In this document: positions 12,952-22,960 of the stretch, in pieces
How the letters are laid out: each line of letters starts with the position of its first letter
How positions within the stretch are numbered: the first letter of the stretch is position 1
Source: Phanerodontia chrysosporium
Taxonomy: Eukaryota > Basidiomycota > Agaricomycetes > Polyporales > Phanerochaetaceae
DNA: 64,000 nt
Direction: 5' to 3'
Assembly (NCBI GenBank): GCA_001910725.1
Contig: MJGA01000004.1
Coordinates: 124,001 to 188,000 of the forward strand
Notes under the pieces: generated by a model
The model's input: only the letters and a program-made list of their open reading frames with translations
Database searches by the model: none
What the model was told of the DNA's origin: nothing
Position numbers and translations under genes: made by a program

Positions 12952-13824
12952 GTTGAAAAGTAGAAATTAAAAGGGGTTGGATAGAAGAGATGAATAAAAA
13001 GGCTGGCTCGAGAAGGTGAAAAGGTTGCAAGTGCTGATGAGGAACATCACCATGCAGGCTGTCTGCACTTATAGCCCTTCCTGCCAGAGCCCAGAGCGTG
13101 CATCCTTACGGGGTCGGCAAATCCTATCAGCCAGAGCATGCTATGTGTAGCGGAGAGCAAGCAAGAGCAGTGCGACCCGCGTATACCTGACGCCGCTCAC
13201 CACCGGATATTCGCATGCAGCCGTAGACGAGCGAGGTATGGCCGGTGAGAAGACCCTGGTGGCGGAGGCAATGCCTAGTGCACCCATGTGCGTGAGAGTT
13301 CACTGGCCGTGTCCAGATCGCACGTTGTAAATCGCCGGTGTGTTTCCCGTGCATGCAGAACACCGGCCCGGCGGGATGTCGGTCTCGATAACCGACAGAA
13401 CCCTCTGCGCCGGAGCCGCGAGTGAAACCTGGTTGTCGGAACAGGGGCGGTGCTTGTACGGCGACAGGATCGCAGCATCACGAGGGTCACGGGTAGGCGT
13501 AGAAAACTGGTCCTAAGGTAGGCGAGAGAGAATGTTTCCGCTGCGGCTGGAAATTCAGATTGTAGCACCTGATAGCTAGGAGGTCTGGGCTTGCAGGACG
13601 TCGACAATGACAATCTGTCAATCCTTGACTAGGATAGAAAGACGACAGACAAAATGCATCAGTCATCGCGATTGTTCATTGTTAGCGAGTAGAAGTAAAG
13701 CATACCGCAAGTCAGGATCATGCATGGTGCCCGAGCGTCGCATATACGAGCTTCGCGTGCGCACCTGACCGCGGTCTGATGGTGCACCGGAACGGCTTCG
13801 GTGTCCTGCATGCAACCGCGACCG

Positions 13825-14530
13825 TTAGCGGGCACGACCCACATTGGTATTTAGAGCGACGTACGATAGGAATCCGTCAGTATACTCGACCTCTGTATAG
13901 CGGCCCTCGGCGAGAAGTACATCAAAACCCGCGAGCACGCTCGCCATAGCAAACAAGAGCAATTCGGTTGCCATGTACCTGCCTGGACACGCGTGTTTCC
14001 TAGAGCCAAATGCCGCGACGTCGGGATCGCGCACGTCCAGGTCGAGCTCGAGGTGTGCCGTTTTGGCAAGTTCCTGAAGTTCGAAGTTCAGGTTAGTAGG
14101 TGATTATAAGTAGGGGAGCAAGATGTACTGACCAGTTCCCACGGCGTTTTACTTTATTTGAGGAATATGCATGATTCAGCCTCCCAACCACAACGCAGTC
14201 AAGACAAACGGGAGGTTCGAACTTCGCGATCGAGTCCGCGGGCGACTGGGCGAACGCGCAGAATGCCGAGAGGTAATGATGCGCCATCAAGTGGGCTAGC
14301 CTGACCAACGGCCGCGGAACATCGACGTCTCTACCTCCAAGTGACAGATGCGATTCATAAAACGTGGATGCACATGGCTTGCGCTCCGTTGAAGCGTTTG
14401 GATATCTGTATTCAGGTACCACCGGTATTCTGCACTGGCAGGCGGCTCCGCGCGAAAGTCCGGTTGGGAGCGGCGTTGGGTCTATGCAGGTTCGCACCGC
14501 CCTCGCTATGTGTTCCGCCACGCATCGCAT
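13825..14530 (-). pseudogene. Cytochrome P450 C-terminal remnant
   Basis: The last ~70 codons retain the haem-binding region (AFGSRKHACPGRYMATELLL, i.e. FxxxRxxCxG with Lys at the usual Arg-His position), followed by a family-like tail ending FLSYVALNTNVGRAR and a stop at 13825. Further upstream on the same strand is a degraded P450-like stretch (PLPTGLSRGAACQ ... YRYPNAS), but the frames between do not join and the ExxR and oxygen-binding helices are absent. It lies 1.7 kb beyond the intact P450 at 16195-18173 on the same strand, which suggests a former tandem duplicate. Confidence 0.65.
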
Positions 14531-14713
14531 GCCTCCGCGGATAACGTTTGCGGAGGTAACATGTATGTACGCTCTGAACTCCGGTGGTCGAGCCTATAAG
14601 AGCAGCGAGCCTGTGCGGTGAGATGTTCCACCAGCACTCCTCTTTCATCTTCTCAAGCTAACCGCTTTATTTCACTCTTCTATCCAACCTCTGTTTAGTT
14701 TTTACCTTTCAAC

Positions 14714-15282
14714 ATGAAGTTCTCTGCCATATTTACTGCTGTCGCTCTCGGCGCCATCTCGCAGGTAACTAACGCCGCACCCGTCGAACTCGAGACTCGC
14801 GACGTCTGGACTCCCCACATGACATACCCGACCAAGGGCACGGTCTGGGAGTCTGGAAAGACGTACACTGTCAAGTGGTAAGTTGTATTTATGCCCTTCC
14901 TTTTTGCTGCAATGAGCTCAATGGTGTGTACAGGGAAACCAAGGACGCCCCCGTGAACATCACTGGTGGCGGCAACGATGGCCGCATTACACTCCGTTCG
15001 GGAGACTTCGAGACTCCCAGTGAGTTGCAGCTGTCTCTTAGCTGCGCGATGGCAGGTGGTGAAAGAAATGCTCTAGTTCTCCTCGCTTGGAACGTCCACC
15101 TGCGCGACGGCCACGTCAAGGTCAAGGTCCCTGAGGTCTACACGGCTAGCGACTACAGCCTCGTCCGTGAGTACCAAACTATCCCTTCATATATGCACAC
15201 AGAATGCTGACAATTGCGGTCAGTCTGGGGCGACTCGGGCAACTGGGGCCAGCAGTTCACCATCAAGGGCCCGCTTCACTGA
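14714..15282 (+). CDS. Small secreted Kre9/Knh1-like (GPI-anchored Ser-Thr-rich family) protein
   Basis: Four exons: 14714-14877, 14934-15019, 15077-15166 and 15224-15282. All are in phase and give 132 residues. Residues 1-21 are a signal peptide (MKFSAIFTAVALGAISQVTN, then AAP). The mature part is one immunoglobulin-like domain of the type found at the N-terminus of Kre9/Knh1 and related fungal extracellular proteins: DVWTPHMTYPTKGTVWESGK, TYTVKWETKDAPVNITGGG, WNVHLRDGHVKVKVPEVY, ending LWGDSGNWGQQFTIKGPLH. It lacks the Ser/Thr stalk and GPI tail of longer members, so it is probably a soluble secreted or wall-associated protein. The exact role is unknown. A TATAAG box lies at about 14593, similar to that of the divergent paralogue at 12951. 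Confidence 0.88.
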
Positions 15283-15524
15283 GCACGCGCGATCTCACAC
15301 GACTTGGACATCCGGACATTTGCTTCACGACAGCATGAACACTGCACGCCTACTCCACTCTTTTCATTACACCGTATTATAGACATGCAGCATTGATTTT
15401 GTACTCCAGCATCTGCTGCTCGACGCAAGATCCATTGCCCAGCAGGGCCTTCATCACTATCCTGCTAGCGCTGCGACACTACGCCGCCCACCAGGACTGA
15501 CACTTCTTCCGAGCGCAGCAGAAC

Positions 15525-15695
15525 GCGATCATAGTGACCAGTGCCCGTGATCTTCGCACTGCACAGGCACAACATTCGTCTCCCTGCGCGCATCCCTCAC
15601 TGCAGAACTGTGTGAGAAGACGGACAGCTTACCGCTTGACGGTGTATGTCTTGCCTGAGTCCTATACAGTGCCCTTCGTCCAGCATGTCGTTCGT
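15525..15695 (-). pseudogene. Fragment of a fourth Kre9-like gene
   Basis: On the minus strand, 15690 to about 15633 reads TKGTV-stop-DSGKTYTVK followed by CGGTAAGC, matching the end of exon 1 of the paralogues (TKGTVWESGKTYTVKW plus GTAAGT). The two Trp codons are lost: TAG replaces the first, and the second has become CGG. After an intron-sized gap ending GCAG, the start of exon 2 is still visible (ETNVVPV, compare ETKDAPV). No later exon is recognisable. It is a decayed copy about 350 nt downstream of the intact gene, in opposite orientation. Confidence 0.7.
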
Positions 15696-16194
15696 GGAGT
15701 TCCCTGTGACAACCCCCCACTGTTTGCTCTTGCATGTTCTCCCCTAGCTTCTGGGCGAGACCTTTGCCCGGTGTTGCAACGGAGACCGTAGAGGCTGCAT
15801 TTTGTCCGGAAATCTACTAACGCACGCGGGGAGAAGACTTAGCTACCAAGAGCGATCGTCTGTGTGCCTTACTGAGGAGCACCGCTGGTCATGTCGTCGC
15901 GGATACATTCATTCCGCAGTCCTAATATACATCGTGAACACCCTGTATTTCAGTCTCCTGGACCGCTACTCCCACACGTGGGCAGCGAGGATCTTGACCG
16001 AGGCTCTAATACATATACTTAACATGCACAGCGGCTACATGCAACCCTGGCAGTCTGCACAGGTCGTTCTCAGCTCCATCCCCAAAATGGCTATATGTCT
16101 ACGTGGCATTTATGCGTCTTCGGCTGTCGCTCTAATCAAAGCTTCATGTGCTAGAGAGCGTGGCCGGATTTCGCATGGGAATGGCTTCGGATAA

Positions 16195-18173
16195 CTAGGA
16201 CCAGCAGTACTCATGAGCGCCCGTGAGTAGATCCTCACGAGACGGAGCCACGCACCACGCAAAGCCGACATTGTATTCCCCGCTAGGGGTAATCTCCCGG
16301 CCTTGTGCGTCCTTCGCCTTGTCGATACGGAAGACCGCGAGCATGCACGCGACGGCGATCCAGATCGCGTCGTACGCCATGTACCGCCCGGGGCAGATGC
16401 GACGCCCGAAGCCGAACGCCGCGTCGGGCTCGCGCACACGCCCGTCGAGCGCGTCGCCGGCCATGAAGCGGTCGGGGTGGAAGCGCAGGGGGTCCGGGTA
16501 CGCAGCCTCGTCGTGCAGGATCGCCCACGAGTTCGCGAGCACGAGGGAGCCCTTCGGGATGAAGTACCCGCGGTAAACGTCGTCCGCGATCGAGCAGTGC
16601 GCAACGTCTGCGCAACACTGAGTACGAGCGGCGAAACTTTAGGGAGGGGGCTCACCAATCGGCAGCACTGGATTCCAGCGCAGCGCCTCCTTCACGATGG
16701 CGTCGATGTACGGAAGCTCGGGTTGGTCGTCAAACGTCGGCAGGCGTCCTGGACAAACGCGGTCGAGGTCTGCGTGTGCGCGAGCTTGGATTGCAGGGTC
16801 GAGCACGGTGCCTAGAATGAATGATCCGAGTGCGGAGACGGTCTGCGTATGCGGTCAATTTTGCGAGATTAAGAGCAGAGAACAATGAAAGCGAACCGTG
16901 TCCGAGCCGCCTAGCATCAGCAGCAGGTGTGAGAACAGACGTTGAGACATCACACGGGACACTTACCCGCATACATCGACCCTAGTGCATACTTGATGTC
17001 GTCCTCAGTGTATCCTGCGGTGTCTTCGCCCGATTCGAGACTCTCAAGCAGCGACTTCGCAGCGCAATCCGGCGCATCGCCCCTCAGCTAAGCAGGGAAT
17101 GAAAACGGTTCGTAATATGCGCATTGAACAGGGACGCACTATACGCTCCTTCACAACCGAGAACGGCTTGTCGCGCAGCTCGGTTACATACCTGCGCCAC
17201 ACCTTGGCGTCCTGCTTGAACTTTGCACCAGGAACCCACTCCGGGATGTGCTTCACTGTGTCTCGCGTGAGCAGCGAAACGCCGAAGAAAGAGATGTCCT
17301 CGCGTACAGAACGGCATGATGTTCACCAAGTATGATCCCGGGCTGCACGTCGCGACGACGGCACCGACAGCATGCTCTGCAGTGTCGACGTATGGGTCTT
17401 CGCGGCCGGTGACTTCGATGCCGTACGCGATGCGCAGGATCTCAAATGCTGACATGCTTGCGTCTCGAGGTCAGTGCAGCCCATGTACTAGGGCATGCGA
17501 CATACTGGCGGAGGTGCCCCATGAACTCGGCCGGCTCTCGCAGGAGGTTGCGCAGAAGCTGGTGCGTGGCGTGCTCTTCCAACGCGCGGAAGCGCTTCAC
17601 AACCTGCGGGCCCAGCTCGTGTTGGAAAACGCGCCGTCCGTTGCGCCAGGTGTCGTCGTACCGCCTGAAGGCGACGTTCCAGCCAAATCCACACCTACAG
17701 AGACTTGTTAAGGGATGGGCATGGACATGCTGGAAGGTGCCTCACAGGTCGTTTAACATCGGCATCTCGGGCCTGTGAGCGAGTCAGTTCTGCGCGCATT
17801 GAACAGTCCAACGGGGACTAACCTATCAGAGTATATTGCAGACCGTTTGTCCAATAGGTCATTCGCGGCGTCCAAGGAGTTGACGATGATGATGTTGCTT
17901 CCAAGCACGTTCAGTCGCAGAATATCCGAGTCTGACCAAGAGTCAACCTTGCTATCAAACCCCGATAAGACAACGATACGCACTGTACTTCTCGCTCCAG
18001 CGAATGTATGTCATCCACGACGGATTATCCGGCATATCGAGCAAGTTTCCGAGCAGTGGGAGTCCAGGCGGACCAGGTGGGTGCGGGCTTCTCTCCTGTC
18101 GACGTCGTGCAGCCCACCGCATCAAGAGGATGATAATCAGGCCAGCAAGGCCCTGTAGCACTGCAGAGACCAT
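16195..18173 (-). CDS. Cytochrome P450 monooxygenase
   Basis: Ten exons joined exactly: 18173-17984, 17931-17823, 17772-17746, 17694-17506, 17456-17308, 17255-17140, 17087-16967, 16910-16897, 16842-16656 and 16607-16195. They give 504 residues, normal for the family. Exon 8 is only 14 nt. The N-terminal membrane anchor (VLQGLAGLIIILLMRW) is followed by the Pro-rich hinge PHPPGPPGLPLLGN. Landmarks: SDILRLNVLG, the oxygen-binding motif AGGSDT, the ExxR motif (KEALRW), the PERF-like FHPDRF and the haem-Cys motif FGFGRRICPGRYMA. The sequence resembles the large basidiomycete OrdA-like clan (CYP5144/CYP5359-type), microsomal enzymes oxidising xenobiotic or secondary metabolites. The exact family and substrate cannot be assigned by eye. 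Confidence 0.93.
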
Positions 18174-19405
18174 CCTTGCGTAGCTGAGAAGGTGGGGATG
18201 GTGGTCAATAGGGAACAAGCAGCGAAGTCGATATGCCTCACGGCGCAATGATATGTCTGCTGCAGACGCTCAAGGCTACGTGTTCCTGATCGCTTGCGAC
18301 TTCGTTCTGATGCTAGGTCGCCGAGCCGCGGGAAGGCCTCAGCACGAGGGGCACCACGAGTGCAACAGATTGCGCTAGCTCTAATCCTACGGCAACACCT
18401 GCCACTTAGGCTTTCTTGGATCACTTGGCGTCGGGGTGTGTATGCAGCGTCGTGCTGGGCCGCGTCGACTGTGTGTATGCGTGCGGGGAGTTCTGAGCCA
18501 GTACGCCACCGTCTCCAGTCAAAAAAGTGAGCGTGAGCGCAGGAAGTTCTCGAGAGAGCCCTCTCCATACCTTCGCTTCACCCTCTCACGTAAAGGCCCT
18601 CGGTCTCTCAATTCCGTTCCCCTGCTCATTGGCCCATGAAGCGGAGAGTACTCCCTGAGCTTTGACCGAAACCATAAAATAACGCGCAAGCTTCATATGT
18701 GAGGTCCTCGGAGCTGTTGCTTCGACTGTTCAGACGTGCATCGATTTTCTGCCAGCAGAGACACGGAGACGTTCTCAGATTGCCTCTATAGGGCAGCAAC
18801 GATGTTCGCAGCATAGAAAATACTCACCATAGTTCATGATGAGGTGATTATTCCCAAAACAACCGCGGTGGTCCGACTCCTGGCAAAGTCGTGGTTGGGA
18901 TGAACCTGTGAATTGATTCCATCATTAGTTGTTTCCTGCAAAGGCAGGGCGCATCATCTTCGTGGCGCGGCAAATACCGTGCATCCCGCCCGCTTCACGA
19001 GCTGCTACTTGGGAGCACGAAGCTCGCTACCTTCTAGGTCTTAGGAGGCCGCGCAGATAGCTTTACCCTGCTTAATAGCGAGATATCAGTACTGTAGTTT
19101 ATTGCAGACATGATGACCATGGTTATTACTTAGACGAGGGTACAGGTATTACACATATGGTAACTAAAACAACTTAGAAAATGACAACGAAACTTGCCAC
19201 ATTTCACTGCGAACACTCAGTTAAGATAGGCAGATAGGGTAGGGCAAGTACACGCATGGCAAAGATTCTGTAACGCGAGGTTTGATAAGTATGATGCTAC
19301 CTTACAGTGTGTACATCGGTGCTTGGGAGGCTGAAAACAACCTGATAACGTCTACGAACGGCGACTTGGAGACGCTAAGAAGACATGCAGCCAAATGTTT
19401 TTGCC
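18174..19405. other. Intergenic, no gene seen
   Basis: Presumed P450 promoter plus AT-richer DNA around 18800-19280. No open frame with recognisable content. Confidence 0.45.
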
Positions 19406-19489
19406 GGGCACTTGGCACAGTGGTAGCGCGCACGCTTCGCATCTTGAATTGTCTGCGTGAGGTCGGGAGTTCAATCCTCCCAGTGTCCA
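19406..19489 (+). tRNA. tRNA-Ala (anticodon CGC), second copy, with intron
   Basis: The mature sequence is identical to the gene at 12048-12133. Anticodon CGC is at 19438-19440. The intron (19442-19453) is 12 nt and differs in length and sequence from the 14-nt intron of the first copy. The two genes lie 7.36 kb apart on the same strand. Confidence 0.93.
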
Positions 19490-19938
19490 TTTTGCCACCC
19501 GATCTTGTATTCTCGTCGTCATTCTTTGCTCCAGAGGTGCCCTCTTGTCTCCTCAGGATAGATCTTACACGGTCACTCGGGGTTGCTGCTCATGCCCGTG
19601 GGCATCGCTCTGCTATGTGACTACGTACTGTTCTTCGTTCCTGTCATTGAGATTCGGGTTGTGTGCAGTATGCTTTGGCACAAGGCTGTCCGTGAGCCCG
19701 CAGGATATATGCGTCTGTCAGTGCCTTCTCCTTGCAACGGTCTGCAGCGGCGTCCTGTTATCTGATACCAGACAGTCAGACGTCGAGGTCACAAACAAAG
19801 CGACAGTGAGTGAAATGACGTGATATTATACACCAATAGTACATTACACAGGTGGGTGAAATCCGTGGTGCAATTGTCCGTAGCAAAGAGTCGACAGCTC
19901 GATGAAACAGTTGAACGATGATTTGTGTGTGACACAGC

Positions 19939-21553
19939 CTAGAAGAGCCCCTGACCGAGCGCTGTCGCGACGAGCGCAGTCACGACGCCCGACCAGAGAC
20001 CAAGCTGCACGCGCGCCCCAGCGGAGTTGTTTCCGAGCACGCCGCCCTGCTCGCCAAACGTGACGTTCTGCGGGATCGAGCTGTTCATGCACTGTCCATT
20101 CGCGATGTCGAGGTTGAAGAGGTCTGCGCATACCAAAATTCAGATTCCGCTGACGCGGAGGCGGCGACGAGGAGCGACTCACCCTCGGGAACGCGGTAAA
20201 AGAAGTACGTGCCGTTACGCACGTTCTTGAAGTCGCTCGTGCTGTACGGAATTTTGTCGTCCGAGTCCGTTGCAGACGTGTTCCGGATGAAGATGCATGC
20301 GATTTGGTCCGGGAACTGCTGAGCGATTTGGGGGTACGCGCTTAGCAGTGTTGAGGACGACGTGTCGCCGACCAGCACTACACACACGCCGATCAGAGCC
20401 TTGAAAACCGACGAGAACACAGGAATAACATACCAAACTTCCGCTGCGGGAATGTCTGGAAAAGTCGCAGCAGGCTGTCCTGCGTGCGTCCAAGATCTGG
20501 CTCGGCTCGCTGATATTGATCGGGCGCATCTCGAGGCTGCCAAGGGGAAGTTGTTGAACAGGTAGTCGACGTACGTCCGCGTGAGCTCGACGGGCGTCGT
20601 CGTGTCGTAGTGGAACGAGGCATTCGGCAGGCTGCGCAGCCAGTGCGCGAGCAGCTCCGGCATGCCCGCGACATTCACGTACGGCTCGACGAAGCTGTTG
20701 AAGAGGCCCTGGTTTGGCACGTACACCTTCGTGATCCGCAGCACGTCGTCGATGTCCGACACCACCGAGATGCCCTGCGGCGGCACGAGAATCACGGTGC
20801 CGTTGCCAGGCCCGGTGACGTTCAGAATCCCGGTCTCGACGACCTGCACGCCCGAGCCCTGGACCTGCAGTTCAGGTACGGTGACGAATTGGTCGAACTC
20901 TCCGGCGTCGTCGGTGGTATTCAGCGAGATTGGCGTGGTAGTGACATTGGTGCCGTTCGCCAGCACGATGGCGGAGAGGTTGGCACCAGGAATAGGGATG
21001 GAAGATAGGTCTTGGGTACGGTTTTGCAGGAGGGATTGTTCAGTCTGGTTGAGGTTGTTCGTCTTGAGATCGTCAATCAATGAGTCGAGATCGGAGGTGT
21101 TGACGTTGGGTAGTTTGTAAGCGAGACCATAGAAACGGATATTCCACCTGCTCGATAGTCAGCAATAGTGTCAGAGCCGATATGACTTATATTTACCCTT
21201 GGTCCGTAAGGTTAGCATATGAAGGGATTAATAGGGCGGACAGCGAGATATTTGAGAGTTCGCTGCTGTTTTCATTGAGCCCCAGCTTCTTCTCGATGTC
21301 GGACAGGCTGGGCCAGTCTCCGAGGATTGCTGTGTTCAGGATGTTTAGACTGTGTATGCATGTAATGAGAGAGCCAACACGCACTTGGAAGGGCCGACGC
21401 TACTGCTCCAGTGGCGCTAGAGAATATCGAGGACGCAGCAGATAACGCTTGCGGTGCCGGGGCAGGAGCTGGCGCTGGCGCTGGGCTTGCGTTCGCAAGC
21501 GCGAGCAGCAGACTAGGTACCAGAAGCGAGTACCTGGTGGCTCGCGGAAACAT
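19939..21553 (-). CDS. Secreted App1-domain (DUF2183) phosphatase-like protein, two frame breaks
   Basis: Exons 21553-21385, 21329-21197, 21147-20434, 20377-20183 and 20123-19939. The protein has a signal peptide (YSLLVPSLLLALANAS) and a Pro-Ala spacer, then DQGWNIRFYGLAYKLPN, an N-glycosylation-rich segment and the App1 catalytic region with the DxDxT-like motif ISVVSDIDDVLRITKVY, then FPQRKF joined to VLVGDTSSSTLLSAYPQIA. In yeast App1 this domain is a Mg-dependent phosphatidate phosphatase. Here the signal peptide and a hydrophobic C-terminus (VQLGLWSGVVTALVATALGQ) suggest a cell-surface, perhaps GPI-anchored, protein. Exon 3 is interrupted by two one-base deletions (about 20544-20547 in a C/G run and about 20481) between FNNFPL, GSLEMRPINISEPSQILDAR and DSLLRLFQTF, each segment being in a different frame. 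This may be an assembly error or recent inactivation. Confidence 0.8.
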
Positions 21554-21751
21554 CTCTGCGGGCAAAGTGAGGATACGAGGGAAGGGCGGAGGCGAGGAGC
21601 AGCGACTCACAATTCGCAGGGGCCTGATCTTATAAACTCTAGACTGTATGGCAATAGGACCATCAGTGTAGGGTGGATCCTCGAGAGCCACAAACCACAC
21701 GCACGACGGTGTGCCAAGACTACGCATGACGGAGGCAGTTCGCATTCTGCG

Positions 21752-21795
21752 TCGCGTGACGTCAAATTCGGGGCATGGAATGTGACGTCACGCGA
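21752..21795. promoter_or_regulatory. Inverted repeat with two TGACGTCA (CRE/ATF) sites
   Basis: TCGCGTGACGTCA (21752-21764) and its exact reverse complement TGACGTCACGCGA (21783-21795) are separated by 18 bp. Each arm contains the palindrome TGACGTCA, the consensus for ATF/CREB-type bZIP factors. It lies about 200 bp upstream of the App1-domain gene start (21553, minus strand). Confidence 0.55.
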
Positions 21796-22960
21796 CTCGG
21801 AGGTGAGCGTGTCTTCGAGGTAGAGGTTCAAGTTGTGAGATGAGGTGCAAGGTGATTGGCGGAACGTAGAGGATATGATAGTTACGCTAGCAGATACGAG
21901 GATGTATACAGACATCAGCGCTGAGCCAAGTCCAAACAAGAGCAACCGGGCCCGGGATTCATGGTATGGGCCGTCGTCATTGTCGAAGAGGAGGGCATCG
22001 TGCTCGGGCTTGTGAGGCTGTCCACAGATAATAGAGGGAGAAGAGGGAGGAAGAGGACAGCGTGAGAGTCCTCGCAGGTTATATAGAGCGGAGGGGGACC
22101 GAACAAGGAGGTGACAGATAGCATGGCCGCACTGCCATCTGGCCGGAAATCGGCCGTGCGTGCGTCCGGATACGGTGGGCCGGAGGCTAGCCTTCTATCT
22201 GAGGCAAGTAAACTAAGTAGCACATACGGTGGACGTGTCGGTGACAGGACCAAATCTGGACGATGCCGCCGCCGGAAACGTTAGACAGCGGCCAAGAAGC
22301 GCGGCCGACGCCGGACGTAGATAGGGTCCTCGTATCAGCGGCAGGGCTCGAGTGACTTGGTGTTTTACTTCAACCACGACCATCTCCCACTCGTCGCCGT
22401 CCTCCGCGTCCCTCGACTACGCCTTTCACGACGTTGGACGCGTTCGGCCGTCGTACCGCACCGCGTTGCCATGGATACCGACGCGTCAAGCAAGATAGTC
22501 CCAAAGACGCCTCAGCAAAGCAAGAACCGGTCTTTTCGTCTGGACTGAGGCTCTGTGCGGGCACAAGCAGTACCAGCTGCGAGCATTCAACGACGTCGGG
22601 TGGGCGTGTATGCGGTTGATGTGATGGCAAGCCTGTTTCGAGACCGACCCTTTCGTCGCCACGTGGCAGGCAGCAAAGGATTTTGCCGCCATGTTGCCAT
22701 CGGCCAAAGTGTCCTCGTCGTTCTTTGCTCTTGCCCGACGCTCTGGCTGATGCACCGCGGCGGCGAGTACACCCTCCAAAATCACTACCTATTAATCCCT
22801 AACTTTCGTTATCTTCGCTCCTTTACTCGCGCTCCTTTCGCTTTTTCACATATTCATACTGCCCTCCTCAGGTCCGTCTGCCTTCTCGCTCGCTGAAGGG
22901 AAGTCCTGATCGTCTGATTTTATCCCGTCCAGGTCCATAAGGGTCCCCACAGCGTTCGTC

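Noticed and set aside
16741..16800. Apparent frameshift in the P450 after DPAIQAR
   Set aside because: Careful re-reading of the complement shows GCTCGCGCACACGCAGAC, which keeps the frame. The gene is intact.
21880..22253. Minus-strand frame with a membrane-like segment (RLLLFGLGSALMSVYILVSA) downstream of a TATATA box at about 22080
   Set aside because: It resembles small agaricomycete membrane proteins, but this frame has no ATG in a usable position and the first ATG downstream of the TATA box opens a different, short frame.
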